From a virus, in IMG/VR virus record IMGVR_UViG_3300027708_000012, positions 248,001 to 312,000 of that record: a DNA stretch of 64,000 bases; one strand, 5' to 3'. This document shows positions 38,600 to 48,157 of this stretch, piece after piece. The translations under genes were made by a program, and so were the position numbers. The notes beneath the pieces were generated by a model that worked only from the letters and a program-made list of their open reading frames with translations, ran no database searches and was not told the DNA's origin. Position 1 is the first letter of the stretch. Each line of letters opens with the position of its first letter.

Positions 38600-38724
38600 T
38601 TGAATAGTGTATGTTCTGCGTTGATCCACATGATTAACAGTATTAACCATAATACTCTTAATACGTTGTCAAAAATTCGTTCGTACCAATCTAATAATGT
38701 TTTAGTTTCTTTTTGTTGTGTCAT
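38596..38724 (-). CDS. small membrane protein, 42 aa
   Basis: Starts MTQQKETKTLLDWYERI and has one hydrophobic segment (VLRVLWLILLIMWI). It overlaps the previous small gene by 23 nt and the next by ATGA, supporting a real translated unit. Function unknown. Confidence 0.65.
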   Translation of the reverse strand: MTQQKETKTLLDWYERIFDNVLRVLWLILLIMWINAEHTLFK

Positions 38725-38842
38725 TTTTTACTTCTATTTGTTGTACTTCTGGCTCAATATATTTGTCCCAGACTTTCTGTCCCGAGTTCCAACCAAATAC
38801 TGTACAAAATCCAATAGCAACATAAGTTAGAATAAATCCCAT
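38702..38842 (-). CDS. small membrane protein, 46 aa
   Basis: Starts MGFILTYVAIGFCTVFGW, an N-terminal membrane helix followed by a charged tail. AAAGGACAC precedes the ATG. First of three overlapping genes ending in the BPL_N-type protein. Confidence 0.68.
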   Translation of the reverse strand: MGFILTYVAIGFCTVFGWNSGQKVWDKYIEPEVQQIEVKNDTTKRN

Positions 38843-38954
38843 GTCTGTGTCCTTTCATTAACTACTACTATTTAGCCGGGCCGTAAAAATAGGAACCAAA
38901 GTTCCTACTGTGGATTACGGATTCCCACGACACCTTATCTTGTGCCCGATTTAA

Positions 38955-38983
38955 AAATGCTTCCGAAAAAATTACGGAAGCTG
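38955..38983 (-). terminator. Rho-independent terminator
   Basis: GCTTCCG/CGGAAGC stem followed by ATTTTT on the minus strand, directly after the stop of the Ala/Val-rich gene. A second hairpin (AGGAAC/GTTCCT) lies at about 38891-38908. Confidence 0.75.
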
Positions 38984-38987
38984 CTTA

Positions 38988-39632
38988 TTACTTCCCCAAT
39001 AGGCTATCAACCTTTGCTTCAGCAATGTCTAAACGAGCTTCGATAGCATCTAATGCTGGATCTGCTGGAACTGCAACTGCTTCAACAACTTGTTGAACTA
39101 CTTCTGGAGCAACTTCTTCACCTGTTGCGGCTGCAATAACTTCAGCAACTGCGTCAGCGGCAGCTTGTGCTACTTCTGGAGCTGGCGTTGGCATGTCAGC
39201 AACTGCGGCGATGATAGCGGCTGTGATTGCCACTGGATCAACTACAACTTCTGGCTCTGCTACAACAACTGCCATAACTGCGGCTGAAACAATATCAGCA
39301 ACTTCTGAGTGCTCAACTGGTTCTGCTTCGTACTGTGCTGTAACAACATCAGCAACTATGTCAGCGGCTTCTGCATGATCGGCACTTGGAGATAGTGCAA
39401 CTACTTCTTCAACTTCAAAAGGTGCATCATTTGCTACGGCAGCAATGATAGCATCAATGTGAGCTTCTGTTTTTTCGGCAATTAAGTGATCAACTTGAAC
39501 TTCAACTAGAGACAATCGTGCGTCTAGTTCTTCGATGCTTGTGGCATTGTCTGTATTAACTGATGTACCAGTTAGTGTTGCTAACTTGGCTTCTACGGAA
39601 ACTAATCTTGCGGCTAAATCTTCTAATCTCAT
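38988..39632 (-). CDS. Ala/Val/Glu-rich coiled-coil protein
   Basis: A 214-residue acidic low-complexity protein. N- and C-terminal heptad segments (LAARLVSVEAKLATL and LDIAEAKVDSLLG) look like coiled coils bracketing a degenerate Ala/Val repeat region (ADIVADVV, ADIVSAAV, ITAAIIAAV). AAGGAG precedes the ATG. Possibly structural; function unknown. Confidence 0.65.
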   Translation of the reverse strand: MRLEDLAARLVSVEAKLATLTGTSVNTDNATSIEELDARLSLVEVQVDHLIAEKTEAHIDAIIAAVANDAPFEVEEVVALSPSADHAEAADIVADVVTAQYEAEPVEHSEVADIVSAAVMAVVVAEPEVVVDPVAITAAIIAAVADMPTPAPEVAQAAADAVAEVIAAATGEEVAPEVVQQVVEAVAVPADPALDAIEARLDIAEAKVDSLLGK

Positions 39633-39715
39633 GTGATGCTCCTTAAGGGTTATGAGTGTGTACCACTACGGCACACATCTATTTAAGTGATAACCGATTA
39701 CAGCAGTATTACAAG

Positions 39716-40438
39716 TTAACTCCAATATCGATTATGGTATAAACTATCCCAGTAGGCTTTGTTATTGCGATTGATAAAATTCTTAACAAGGTACTTGCCC
39801 ATGCCAAGGTATCCCATCTTTTTAAATCTACGCGAGTCTTGCCCAAGGTGGTGGCGAACAATCCTAAACTTCCTAGGATTGTATTTTTTAGATAAAAAGT
39901 AATCTTCACTTGTTAATAAGTTCTCAGGAAACCCGCCGTACTCTTCAAACTTATCTCTGCGTGTGAGCATAAACGCACCGACCGCAAATGGACTAAAGAA
40001 TTTTAGCGTATGGTTAATTAAATTAAATGCTGTGAATCCAATCTTTGCCCTAATATCCTTATCATAGCATTTGATATTCAATCCAATAAGGTCTAGTTTT
40101 TTACGTTCAATTAATCTAACAGCATCACGAATAACAGTGGGTTTAAAAAATCGTACATCAGCATCAATGAATAAGATATAAGGTGTAGTGACTAGTCTAG
40201 CACCATTGTTTTTAGCAATACTAACAGGGCCGCCATCGATAATTTCTACATTTAAGTTACCCTTCATCAATTGAATAACTTCACGTGTATTGTCCGTTGA
40301 ACAGTCTGCAATGATGATTCTAGTGCTACCTATCATTTGATTGCGTAGGTGTGTTAATAGATAGGGAATATAGTTTTCCTCATTCTTACAAGGAATTACA
40401 ATAGTAATCTTATCGCTGAATATCATTGTTTCTTGCAT
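39716..40438 (-). CDS. family 2 glycosyltransferase
   Basis: A 240-residue GT-A enzyme with IVIPCKNEENYI, IADCSTDNTRE, GARLVTTPYILFIDADVRF (the DxD-type metal site) and an acceptor-side segment TSEDYFL. It transfers a sugar from a nucleotide donor, perhaps to host surface glycans or phage protein/DNA. It lies downstream of the LpxH-like gene in the same orientation. Confidence 0.85.
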   Translation of the reverse strand: MQETMIFSDKITIVIPCKNEENYIPYLLTHLRNQMIGSTRIIIADCSTDNTREVIQLMKGNLNVEIIDGGPVSIAKNNGARLVTTPYILFIDADVRFFKPTVIRDAVRLIERKKLDLIGLNIKCYDKDIRAKIGFTAFNLINHTLKFFSPFAVGAFMLTRRDKFEEYGGFPENLLTSEDYFLSKKYNPRKFRIVRHHLGQDSRRFKKMGYLGMGKYLVKNFINRNNKAYWDSLYHNRYWS

Positions 40439-40459
40439 TCGCCTACTACCTTAAAACTT

Positions 40460-41347
40460 TTAAACTTTAGTTGCCACTTCAATGTGCTTAGGACTTGCTC
40501 GCAAGTCTTTTGATCGTGGAATGTTAGTTCTACTTTTCCTGGCTGATCCGTCGGATCGTTTACGTGTATCGCTATTAGGATCAATAACCACATTGTCTTT
40601 CTCCTGTGTCCATGTAACTATCTCCCAAGTACCGTTATGATGTTCTACTAGGGCTGTACAACTTTCAACCCAATCGCCATCATTCATATAAACAACATCA
40701 TCTATGTTTTTAATTTCAGCATGATGTATGTGCCCGCATATAACACCATCAAAGCCACGCTTTTTACAATATCCAGCAAGGTTCTTTTCAAAGTGGAACA
40801 TAAAGTCCACAGCTTTCTTTACTCGCTTCTTAAGGTACTGACTAAGGCTAAAGTACCCAAAACCAAAGCGATGGCGTAGCCAATTGAACTTGCTATTAAT
40901 CGATAAAATGACATCATATGCTTTGTCTCCTAAAAATGCTATCCACGGTGCTAGTCTAGTAATGCCATCAAACAAGTCACCGTGTGTAACTAAGTAATGA
41001 TTGCCGTCAGCACCTATGTGTTCTATTTGATTGTGTATCTCAACGAGTCCAAAACTGAATCCATAAGGAATCATTGGTCTTAAAAATTCGTCGTGATTTC
41101 CTGCAATATAAACGACACGAGTACCACGTTTAGCATGACCGAGAACACGACGCACCACATTAGTGTGGCTCTGTTTCCATCTCCATTTATTTTGTTGGAT
41201 TCGCCAGGCATCAATTATATCTCCTACAAGGTATAGGGTATCACAAGAGTTGTGTTTAAGAAAGTTGTTTAACTTATCTGCTTGACAATCCCTTGTGCCT
41301 AAATGCACATCACTAATGAAAATGCTACGATAAGTTTTGGTTTCCAT
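40460..41347 (-). CDS. LpxH-like UDP-2,3-diacylglucosamine diphosphatase family phosphoesterase
   Basis: A 295-residue metallophosphoesterase with DVHLG, GDIIDAW, AGNHDEF, THGD and GHIHH. The GDIIDAW and GNHD spacing and overall length resemble LpxH-related enzymes that hydrolyse UDP-diacylglucosamine in lipid A synthesis, but the subfamily also has other members. A basic C-terminal tail (residues 255-295) is extra. GATAAATA ends 5 nt before the ATG. Confidence 0.78.
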   Translation of the reverse strand: METKTYRSIFISDVHLGTRDCQADKLNNFLKHNSCDTLYLVGDIIDAWRIQQNKWRWKQSHTNVVRRVLGHAKRGTRVVYIAGNHDEFLRPMIPYGFSFGLVEIHNQIEHIGADGNHYLVTHGDLFDGITRLAPWIAFLGDKAYDVILSINSKFNWLRHRFGFGYFSLSQYLKKRVKKAVDFMFHFEKNLAGYCKKRGFDGVICGHIHHAEIKNIDDVVYMNDGDWVESCTALVEHHNGTWEIVTWTQEKDNVVIDPNSDTRKRSDGSARKSRTNIPRSKDLRASPKHIEVATKV

Positions 41348-41352
41348 ACCAT

Positions 41353-41360
41353 TATTTATC
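41353..41360 (-). promoter_or_regulatory. late promoter octamer (leaderless spacing)
   Basis: GATAAATA, then five nucleotides and the ATG of the LpxH-like gene. Confidence 0.5.
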
Positions 41361-41391
41361 GTAGCATTATGTATGCAATATTACAAGAGCG

Positions 41392-41550
41392 TTACACTTG
41401 TACTACTGTCCACTTGTGTGTGAATGGTTTGCCTTCGGCCTTGTGTTTCAAGATTTTGGCGAACTCTTTCAAGCGAAGTTCGTATTGTTTCTCGGCATCG
41501 TGGTCGACGCAAGCCTTGTACAGTTTAGCTATTAGCTTTTTCTGTTTCAT
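41392..41550 (-). CDS. small basic protein, 52 aa
   Basis: A 52-residue Lys-rich ORF (starts [18 protein letters not shown], ends KWTVVQV) with a strong AAGGAGG site. Likely a small cytoplasmic helical protein; function unknown. Confidence 0.7.
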   Translation of the reverse strand: MKQKKLIAKLYKACVDHDAEKQYELRLKEFAKILKHKAEGKPFTHKWTVVQV

Positions 41551-41570
41551 GGTTGTGTCCTCCTTGATAG

Positions 41571-42170
41571 TTATTTATTCGCTAACGGATTATCAACCGC
41601 TTGTTTAATCTTGTTATCAACTTCTGCTCTTAACGCACGAATCTCAGCTTGTTGTTCTTTTTGATTCTTAACCAACTCGCGATTGATATCTTTTAGTGTA
41701 GCATCAACATCACGCTTGATTTCTTTCACAGTGCCATCGACATCGCGCTTAATTTCCTTCATTCCTGAATCTGTTAGTCGTTGATCTGTTTTACTTGAAC
41801 GCTCAACATTTTCAACAACAGCTTCTAGTCTGCGAACATCGCCTTTAAGATCGTTCTTGATGTTGTTGGTATACTCGGTCATCTTGCTAGTATTGGCATC
41901 CAACACTTCCATCTTTTTATAGATTTCAGCAAGATCAGGTGTAACATATTCCGCAATCTTTTTCTTCATCCCCATGTAGTCTTTATACACCTCAAAGCAC
42001 CCATAAAGCCCGCCCAATAATGATGACGCTAGGGTGAATGCTACCATAAGTTTGGCTGGTGTGAATTCATAACCACCAATACTGATAACAGTATCTTTGC
42101 TGGCATACTTTTTTACAGCCGCTTCAGCTTCGTCTATTTTTGCATTGACGTCTTTAATTTCTTCTGTCAT
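41571..42170 (-). CDS. membrane-anchored coiled-coil protein
   Basis: A 199-residue protein with one hydrophobic segment (about 38-57) and a long heptad-containing C-terminal half (residues 75-190, repeated [11 protein letters not shown]-type units). It follows the Gln-rich secreted protein gene by 1 nt. It might form part of a membrane-associated assembly; function unknown. Confidence 0.65.
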   Translation of the reverse strand: MTEEIKDVNAKIDEAEAAVKKYASKDTVISIGGYEFTPAKLMVAFTLASSLLGGLYGCFEVYKDYMGMKKKIAEYVTPDLAEIYKKMEVLDANTSKMTEYTNNIKNDLKGDVRRLEAVVENVERSSKTDQRLTDSGMKEIKRDVDGTVKEIKRDVDATLKDINRELVKNQKEQQAEIRALRAEVDNKIKQAVDNPLANK

Positions 42171-42171
42171 T

Positions 42172-44262
42172 TTACTCTCCTTGCTTATATTGCATGTCTA
42201 CCATTCTTTTATGTAGGCTATCGCTACTCATTTGTCGCAGTACTTGTACGTTGTCTATGACTTTTTGGCCTTTATAAACTTCTTTAGGTTCATAAAAAGC
42301 CGTATCTCTTAATACAAACGAATATGCTTCAAATCCTCTTGGTTGTGTAGCCATTGATGCAAGATCAACACCTGCGGCTAGATCGTTTGGTTGTACATTT
42401 CTATTAACTGTACTTGTCTGTGACTGTATATTTTCTTGCATTAACTCAAAACGCTGTTGCATCATCATTTCTGACAATGGATTGCCAGCCTTACCCATGC
42501 CGCCAAAACTAGCAACTTGCATTGGTGGTGTTTCTACTTCCATAATACGTTCTTGTAATCGTGGCTGATATACAGGTGCGGTTTGTGTAGGTGCTGGACT
42601 TATACTAGATAAATTTAATGACCCTAGTGGATTGTAGGCAAACGGATTTCGACTAACTGTTAATCCTGTACCACTACTGGCTTGTTGTTGGGATTCTGTT
42701 GCTGCAGGTGCTGTAGGTTTTAACATAGCTACTGATGTTGACTGTGTTTCTTGTTGTGCTTGTTGCGGTGGTGTATATGCAGCTTGTTGAATCTGTACAA
42801 CACTTCCATTAGATTGTTGTTGTACTTCTTGTTGTACTTCTTGTTGTACTTGTTGTACTACACGACTAGTCTGTTGCTGTTGCGTAGTAGTCTGTTGCTG
42901 TTGTTGCGTATTTTGACTTGTTTGAATTGCGGTCTGCTGGCTAGCTTGTGTATTTTGACTGGAGAACTGTGCGGCTGCTGTGGCACTGTTAGCACTCATA
43001 TCTTGATTCATACTGATTGCAAGATTACTAGCGGCTTGTGAACTTTGTTGGGTATTTTCAAATGCTTTGGCAGCATTTTGTACGGCTGATTGTTGTATTG
43101 CTTGTTCTTTGGCCTGTGCTGATTTGACCACACTCATTGCTAATTTGCTAGGGCCACCTCCGCTGGTTGCAGAGCCTGCTTGTTGTGGGCCTGCCTGACT
43201 TGGTCCAGCACTTGGTGGAGGTGCAGATTGTGCTACTTGAGGAGGACCGCCGGCTGGTTGAGGTTGTGTTGGTGCAGGCCCAGCTTGTTGCGGGCTAGGC
43301 TGTGCCGGATTATCTTGTGCTACCGCAGGATTTTGATTTGGATCTTGCCCCGGTTGCTGAGTTGGTAGTCCTTGTTGTGCAGGTGCTTGCTGTGCAGGTT
43401 GTTGTGCTTGCTGTTGTGGACTTGCTTGAGCTAATGCAGGTGCCGCATCGGCTACAGCAGGGGGTGCCGCCGCTGGTGCAGGTGATGTATAGTTCATTGC
43501 AGGTACAAATGAAGTAGCACTTGCATTTGAAACTGTAGATCCTAGTATAGAATTTTTAACAGTAGCTAAAGCGTATCCTGGGCAAGTAGGACTTGATAAT
43601 GGGTCGTTTATACACGGATCGGGCTTTACTGTATATTTCAAGCTAAAATTAACATTAATAATTTCTGGACCATAATTGCCAGCCCAATAATTATTGTCTC
43701 GGCCTACAAAGCCTACCTGTGCATTACTAAAGCTAGTTGCTGGTACAGGACTAGAAAAAGTTTCACTGAAGTTAAAGTTAGTCCAGTTATATTTCCTATT
43801 TGTTTGACTAGTATAATCATAGTTTGCTGCTAGTCCTCCACCGCTATTATAGAACTTAACATACGCACCTAAATAATCTTGACGTCCATCATCCCAGCCG
43901 TTGCCGTTCTTAGCAGTAAACCCGAAATTAAATCCTCCAAGTTGTACACCACTTCCGCCTATAGACAATGCCTTGTTTATACTGACAATTTGATTTAAGT
44001 CTGTAGTGCCGTATGAATAGTTAATAACACCATCTGGTCTTATACTTGGTTTAGGACCACAGTTACCAGCCTGACCGGCCTGGAAGCACAGTGTATTAAC
44101 ATAGACACCGTTGTTCCAAATGCTAGTCGTATCTGTAGGCGCAGTACCGTTATTAATTAAATTACCGGTAGTAGCGTCTACTTGAGCATTAGTGGAAGCC
44201 GAATATACGATAAGCAATAACGCCCAGTATACTACCGATACCAACTTTCTTATAAGTGTCAT
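42172..44262 (-). CDS. large secreted Gln/Pro-rich protein
   Basis: A 696-residue protein. A signal-like N-terminus (residues 6-28, ending STNAQ) leads to a folded segment (30-235) with several Gly-rich strands, then about 300 residues of low-complexity Gln/Pro/Ala/Ser, and a C-terminal segment with repeated short helices. Start 44262 has GAGGTGAG upstream. Its 5' end overlaps the Asn-rich gene by 74 nt. Virion or envelope location is likely; function unknown. Confidence 0.7.
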   Translation of the reverse strand: MTLIRKLVSVVYWALLLIVYSASTNAQVDATTGNLINNGTAPTDTTSIWNNGVYVNTLCFQAGQAGNCGPKPSIRPDGVINYSYGTTDLNQIVSINKALSIGGSGVQLGGFNFGFTAKNGNGWDDGRQDYLGAYVKFYNSGGGLAANYDYTSQTNRKYNWTNFNFSETFSSPVPATSFSNAQVGFVGRDNNYWAGNYGPEIINVNFSLKYTVKPDPCINDPLSSPTCPGYALATVKNSILGSTVSNASATSFVPAMNYTSPAPAAAPPAVADAAPALAQASPQQQAQQPAQQAPAQQGLPTQQPGQDPNQNPAVAQDNPAQPSPQQAGPAPTQPQPAGGPPQVAQSAPPPSAGPSQAGPQQAGSATSGGGPSKLAMSVVKSAQAKEQAIQQSAVQNAAKAFENTQQSSQAASNLAISMNQDMSANSATAAAQFSSQNTQASQQTAIQTSQNTQQQQQTTTQQQQTSRVVQQVQQEVQQEVQQQSNGSVVQIQQAAYTPPQQAQQETQSTSVAMLKPTAPAATESQQQASSGTGLTVSRNPFAYNPLGSLNLSSISPAPTQTAPVYQPRLQERIMEVETPPMQVASFGGMGKAGNPLSEMMMQQRFELMQENIQSQTSTVNRNVQPNDLAAGVDLASMATQPRGFEAYSFVLRDTAFYEPKEVYKGQKVIDNVQVLRQMSSDSLHKRMVDMQYKQGE

Positions 44263-45556
44263 CTTCACTCACCTCTGTTTCTTTTGGTAATTTTTCTGGA
44301 TTTGATTCCCACTCTACTTTAGCTTGGGCTCCAATCTTACCTTCGTACGGGCATGGTGTGCCTGCTGCCATCATAGCATCAAATACACGACGATCTTGAC
44401 ACATAGTAGCAACTGCGGCAACTTTCATCCCCATGTCGTATAATGTCTTGCTTAATTTTAATCGTTCACAATTCATATCACGAACTGTGCCGCCTGAACT
44501 AACACCAAAGATTTGTGTTTGTACTGAACCGCTTGTGCCTGTTGTACATAGGTCAGCATTACCACCTGACATCATTGCTGGTGCAACGGCTGTTGGTGGA
44601 GGTTGAATAACACGCTGAGTAATATCACTTGTATTAACATTGTTATTTGTCATTGAACCACTGTTAATATTCTGATTAACGTTATTATTTGCATTAGTAC
44701 TTGTACTAGCATTAGTATTATTATTGTTATTGGTCATTGTACCGTTATTGGTATTCTGATTAATATTAGTCATCGTTCCTGTGTTAATATTGTTATTAGT
44801 ATTGCTAGTAGTAGCTGTTGTAGTGTTGATATTACGATTGGTCATATCACCTGTATTAACATTATTATTTGTGTTAACACTGGTACTCGTATTAACATTG
44901 TTGTTATTGTTAGTCATTGTACCATACTGGTAGTTAGTATTGGTGCTTGTACTAGTGTTAACATTGTTGTTATTGTTAGTATTAACACTAGTGCTAGAAC
45001 TAACATTATTATTGTTATAAGTCATTGTACCTGAATTAATGTTATTATTGGTGTTGACATTATTGCTAGTACTTGCGCTGACATTGTTGTTATTGTACGT
45101 CATTGTACCAGTATTAATATTGTTATTGGTGTTAACATTATTGCTAGTACTGGTACTTGTATTGACATTGTTGTTATTGTTAGTCATTGTACCTGTATTA
45201 ACATTATTATTATTAAATGTCTGAGTACCGCTATTAACGTTATTGTTGTTATTAGTGTAGGTTACTGCGCCACTCATAACGTTGTTATTGTTATTATTGT
45301 TGGTCATAGTACCACTATTAACGTTATTGTTGTTATTAGTGTTAGTTGTACCGCCACTTAGCACAGTATTATTATTTGTAGTTGTAGTACCGCTATTAAC
45401 ATTATTTGTGTTAATTGTACTTGTGCTAACGCTTGTACTATTAGTATCTACGAGACTTTTAGAATCGTAGCCGCCTTGGTTAATCACAGTTTGAGGTAGC
45501 ACGGTGGTGCTTGATAGTACCAACATTAATGCTGGCATTATATTTTTAATACGCAT
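44189..45556 (-). CDS. secreted Asn/Thr-rich repeat protein
   Basis: A 455-residue protein with a signal peptide (residues 1-22), then some 280 residues of imperfect repeats of the type NNNVNTGTMT / NVNTSTS, and a C-terminal domain with four Cys and a short TM-like end (VGIGSILGVIAYRIFGF). The repeats could form an amyloid-like or solenoid stack. It is co-oriented with, and overlaps, the Gln-rich protein. Confidence 0.72.
   Translation of the reverse strand: MRIKNIMPALMLVLSSTTVLPQTVINQGGYDSKSLVDTNSTSVSTSTINTNNVNSGTTTTNNNTVLSGGTTNTNNNNNVNSGTMTNNNNNNNVMSGAVTYTNNNNNVNSGTQTFNNNNVNTGTMTNNNNNVNTSTSTSNNVNTNNNINTGTMTYNNNNVSASTSNNVNTNNNINSGTMTYNNNNVSSSTSVNTNNNNNVNTSTSTNTNYQYGTMTNNNNNVNTSTSVNTNNNVNTGDMTNRNINTTTATTSNTNNNINTGTMTNINQNTNNGTMTNNNNNTNASTSTNANNNVNQNINSGSMTNNNVNTSDITQRVIQPPPTAVAPAMMSGGNADLCTTGTSGSVQTQIFGVSSGGTVRDMNCERLKLSKTLYDMGMKVAAVATMCQDRRVFDAMMAAGTPCPYEGKIGAQAKVEWESNPEKLPKETEVSEDDTYKKVGIGSILGVIAYRIFGFH
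44620..45430 (-). repeat. imperfect coding minisatellite
   Basis: Short degenerate tandem units encoding the Asn/Thr repeats of the 44189-45556 protein. Such a tract could vary in copy number by slippage or recombination. Confidence 0.7.
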
Positions 45557-45616
45557 GGCTTCGCTCCAAATTGCATTAGTATTTAAGTGAGCAATTGTAC
45601 GAGTAATACTACTGTA

Positions 45617-46303
45617 TTATTTTTTGAATTCTATTATTGCGGATTTTACCAAGCTATCAATACTGTTTATTAATGGGATTTCTTGATATTGTTTTTCTCT
45701 GACAACTAATGGTATTTCTGTACAGCCTAAAACCACAGCTTGCGCACCTTTTTCAATTAACGATTTAACCACAGTCATCAGCATGCCATGTGCTAATATA
45801 GGCTTGTTTGCTTTGATCAAATCTATTCCAGGCTGAACATAGTCTTCCATTTCTTTGCTAGTTGGTGTTATGCAAGTCCATCCTAATTTGGACAAATGAT
45901 TGTTATATAAGCCTAGTTGCATTGTAGCCCTAGTTCCCATTACACCAATAGTACCAGTTATGTTTTGAGCTCGTAATTCATCTGCTACACTATCTACAAT
46001 ATGCGTAATTGGCACACCTAGTGCTGTTAATCTGTCATACCAAAAATGTGCTGTATTGCAAGGAATTACAATGTGATCGCAATCTGCATTTTTTAAACCT
46101 TGTATCCCACGTTTAAGTTTTTCCCAAGGCAAATCGTCTTTGTTGAGTAAACTTGTACTACGATCTGGAACTGTAGGATCACTCCATAGTATTACTGGAA
46201 TATGTTCTTGATCGCAGGTTGCTGGAGTTTGTTCAGTTAGGCGTACTAGGAATTCTGCACTGGCCGCTGGCCCCATTCCACCAAGTACACCTAGGCGTTT
46301 CAT
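45617..46303 (-). CDS. aspartate/glutamate racemase family protein
   Basis: A 228-residue protein with the two catalytic cysteine blocks PCNTAH (about 82-87) and GCTEIP (about 194-199), and the N-terminal GGMGPAAS. The family interconverts L- and D-Asp/Glu without cofactor. It ends a four-gene amino-acid uptake operon; its start overlaps the previous stop (ATGA). Confidence 0.87.
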   Translation of the reverse strand: MKRLGVLGGMGPAASAEFLVRLTEQTPATCDQEHIPVILWSDPTVPDRSTSLLNKDDLPWEKLKRGIQGLKNADCDHIVIPCNTAHFWYDRLTALGVPITHIVDSVADELRAQNITGTIGVMGTRATMQLGLYNNHLSKLGWTCITPTSKEMEDYVQPGIDLIKANKPILAHGMLMTVVKSLIEKGAQAVVLGCTEIPLVVREKQYQEIPLINSIDSLVKSAIIEFKK

Positions 46304-46905
46304 TTTTTATTGTATAGTAAACTGGATGCCACTATCATAACAGTCTGTGCCATCTCAATATCTGAAGGTTTTTCCTTCCATCCGACACTAATTTGCCCGA
46401 TAAACAAACCTGGTTCTGCTGGAACACTTATGCGACACATGTAGTTTACACCAGATGCTTTATAAGTAAATCCAATATAGCTTTGAGGTCTGTTATAGTC
46501 TGCACAGGGAATTTTGCCTGACATTAGACCAATAACATCTTCATTGTTATTTAGATTTTTCGTTAACAGGCCAACATCTGCACCGTCGTGAGTTTTATCA
46601 TGGCCGCCACTACGACTGGTTAAGTAAGTTAATTTTCTAGTGTTAAGCACAGTATTAACTTCAAACAATGCTACTAGTTCTGCATCTGTATTTTTCAGTA
46701 TAAAGTTTGCGGCTTCTTCATACTTGCCATTCATTTTGGGTAGTGCTTGTTGAGCACGATAACTGGCCATAAAGTTATCTTTTTCGCTGTATACGATCCA
46801 GCCTCCAAAAGTAAGGAGGCATAGAAACACAACCGTAAATAGGCGAAAAGGACTTTCGCCTATGAACTTCAATAGTTCAAGCAGGAACTCTTTCAGCTTG
46901 TCCAT
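46300..46905 (-). CDS. membrane-anchored sensor-like protein
   Basis: A 201-residue protein with one transmembrane helix (about 20-38) and a periplasmic domain rich in strands (NTVLNTRKLTYLTSRSGG, YIGFTYKASGVNYMC), suggestive of a small-molecule-binding GAF/PAS-like fold, but no enzyme motif. It overlaps the symporter gene by 29 nt and the racemase by 4 nt. Confidence 0.6.
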   Translation of the reverse strand: MDKLKEFLLELLKFIGESPFRLFTVVFLCLLTFGGWIVYSEKDNFMASYRAQQALPKMNGKYEEAANFILKNTDAELVALFEVNTVLNTRKLTYLTSRSGGHDKTHDGADVGLLTKNLNNNEDVIGLMSGKIPCADYNRPQSYIGFTYKASGVNYMCRISVPAEPGLFIGQISVGWKEKPSDIEMAQTVMIVASSLLYNKK

Positions 46906-48157
46906 GGTCCACGTCTGCTACAAATGCTGTTACACCCATATTACCAATAACATGGCTGGCTGTGCGAATCATATCCATTAGAGGATCAACAGCAATAAAC
47001 AAGACCAATACTGCTTCGCTTGGTAGTTTTAACAAGTCACAAACAACTGCCACTGTAGCCACTGTTAGAATACCTGTAGTACCTGCACTTGCTAGTCCTG
47101 CTAAAATGCTACCAAGCAATATAACAATCAATCCACTGGCACCTAATGATAAATCATAAATGCCAGCAATAAACGCTGTGGCAATGGCATAGTAAACAAT
47201 ACTTCCAATACGGTTAACAGTAAAGCTCAAGGGAGTAGTTAGTTCTACGGCATCTTTATTATAGCCTAGTTTAACTAAAGCTTCTTGGCTGTAAGGAATA
47301 CAAGCTAGGCTTGAACGACTACTAACAGCAATCATAAATGTTTCTTGTATGCCATGCATTGTGTCTATAATACTCTTGCGAGATTTCCAGGCAATATATG
47401 CTGTAGCAATAGCAACAATAATAAATCCGCCCACAGTCTGCTGAATAATAAAATCAACCATAGTACCAAAAATGCCTACGCCTACCTTGGCTACTTGTGT
47501 TGATATCATGGCAAATAGTGCAATTGGTAAGAAGTAGTTTAAGAACTTGAAAATACTAATACTGGCCTGTTGGACACTTTTGAAGATATCAATCATAACT
47601 TCTTGTCCCACAGACTTTATGTTGCCCAGGGCAATACCGAAGATTAAACAGAAAATAACAATCTTAAGACTTTCACCAGATTCTAAACTTTGAAAGATAT
47701 TTTCTGGAATAAACTTCTGTATCATTGCACCAGCACTTGGCTTAGGTACAACTAGCATTGGCTCTTTTAGTGTAATTGACATTTCGGTCCCTTGGTCTTT
47801 GTTGTTGACCAATGCACCAAGTTGTACTTTCTTTTCGGGAGTCATTTCGCTGCCAGTTAATACTGTCGAACCAACGCCAACGACAGAAGCCATGAACATA
47901 CTAACAACAAAGCCAATGACAATCTTTTTAATCATCGACTGGCTACCTTCTTTCTGTAGCAGTCCAACTACACCAACTAGAATAGTGGCAAATAAGAAAG
48001 GTAATACAACAACCTTTAATAAACTGATGTAGATACTACCAATAGATTCTAATGCCATAACTTCGTGAGGCAAATATACCCCGCCAGCTACAGCCAACAG
48101 AATACTGCCTAAAATAGTCCAAGGACTAGCTAAAAATTTCTTTATATCGATTTTCAT
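46877..48157 (-). CDS. dicarboxylate/amino-acid:cation symporter (DAACS family)
   Basis: A 426-residue polytopic membrane protein of the GltP/DctA type. It has about eight hydrophobic segments, the SSRSSLA serine-rich hairpin near residue 275 and late GTTGILTV and AVDPLMDMIRT motifs. It would import glutamate, aspartate or C4-dicarboxylates with Na+ or H+. Overlaps the binding-protein gene by ATGA and the sensor gene by 29 nt. Confidence 0.88.
   Translation of the reverse strand: MKIDIKKFLASPWTILGSILLAVAGGVYLPHEVMALESIGSIYISLLKVVVLPFLFATILVGVVGLLQKEGSQSMIKKIVIGFVVSMFMASVVGVGSTVLTGSEMTPEKKVQLGALVNNKDQGTEMSITLKEPMLVVPKPSAGAMIQKFIPENIFQSLESGESLKIVIFCLIFGIALGNIKSVGQEVMIDIFKSVQQASISIFKFLNYFLPIALFAMISTQVAKVGVGIFGTMVDFIIQQTVGGFIIVAIATAYIAWKSRKSIIDTMHGIQETFMIAVSSRSSLACIPYSQEALVKLGYNKDAVELTTPLSFTVNRIGSIVYYAIATAFIAGIYDLSLGASGLIVILLGSILAGLASAGTTGILTVATVAVVCDLLKLPSEAVLVLFIAVDPLMDMIRTASHVIGNMGVTAFVADVDHGQAERVPA

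Noticed and set aside
44620-45430. CRISPR-like array
   Set aside because: The repeats are short, imperfect and coding; no regular spacer structure.
44620-45470. Leu/Val-rich plus-strand frames opposite the Asn-rich repeat gene
   Set aside because: They are mirror translations of AAC/AAT repeats, with no ribosome-binding site.
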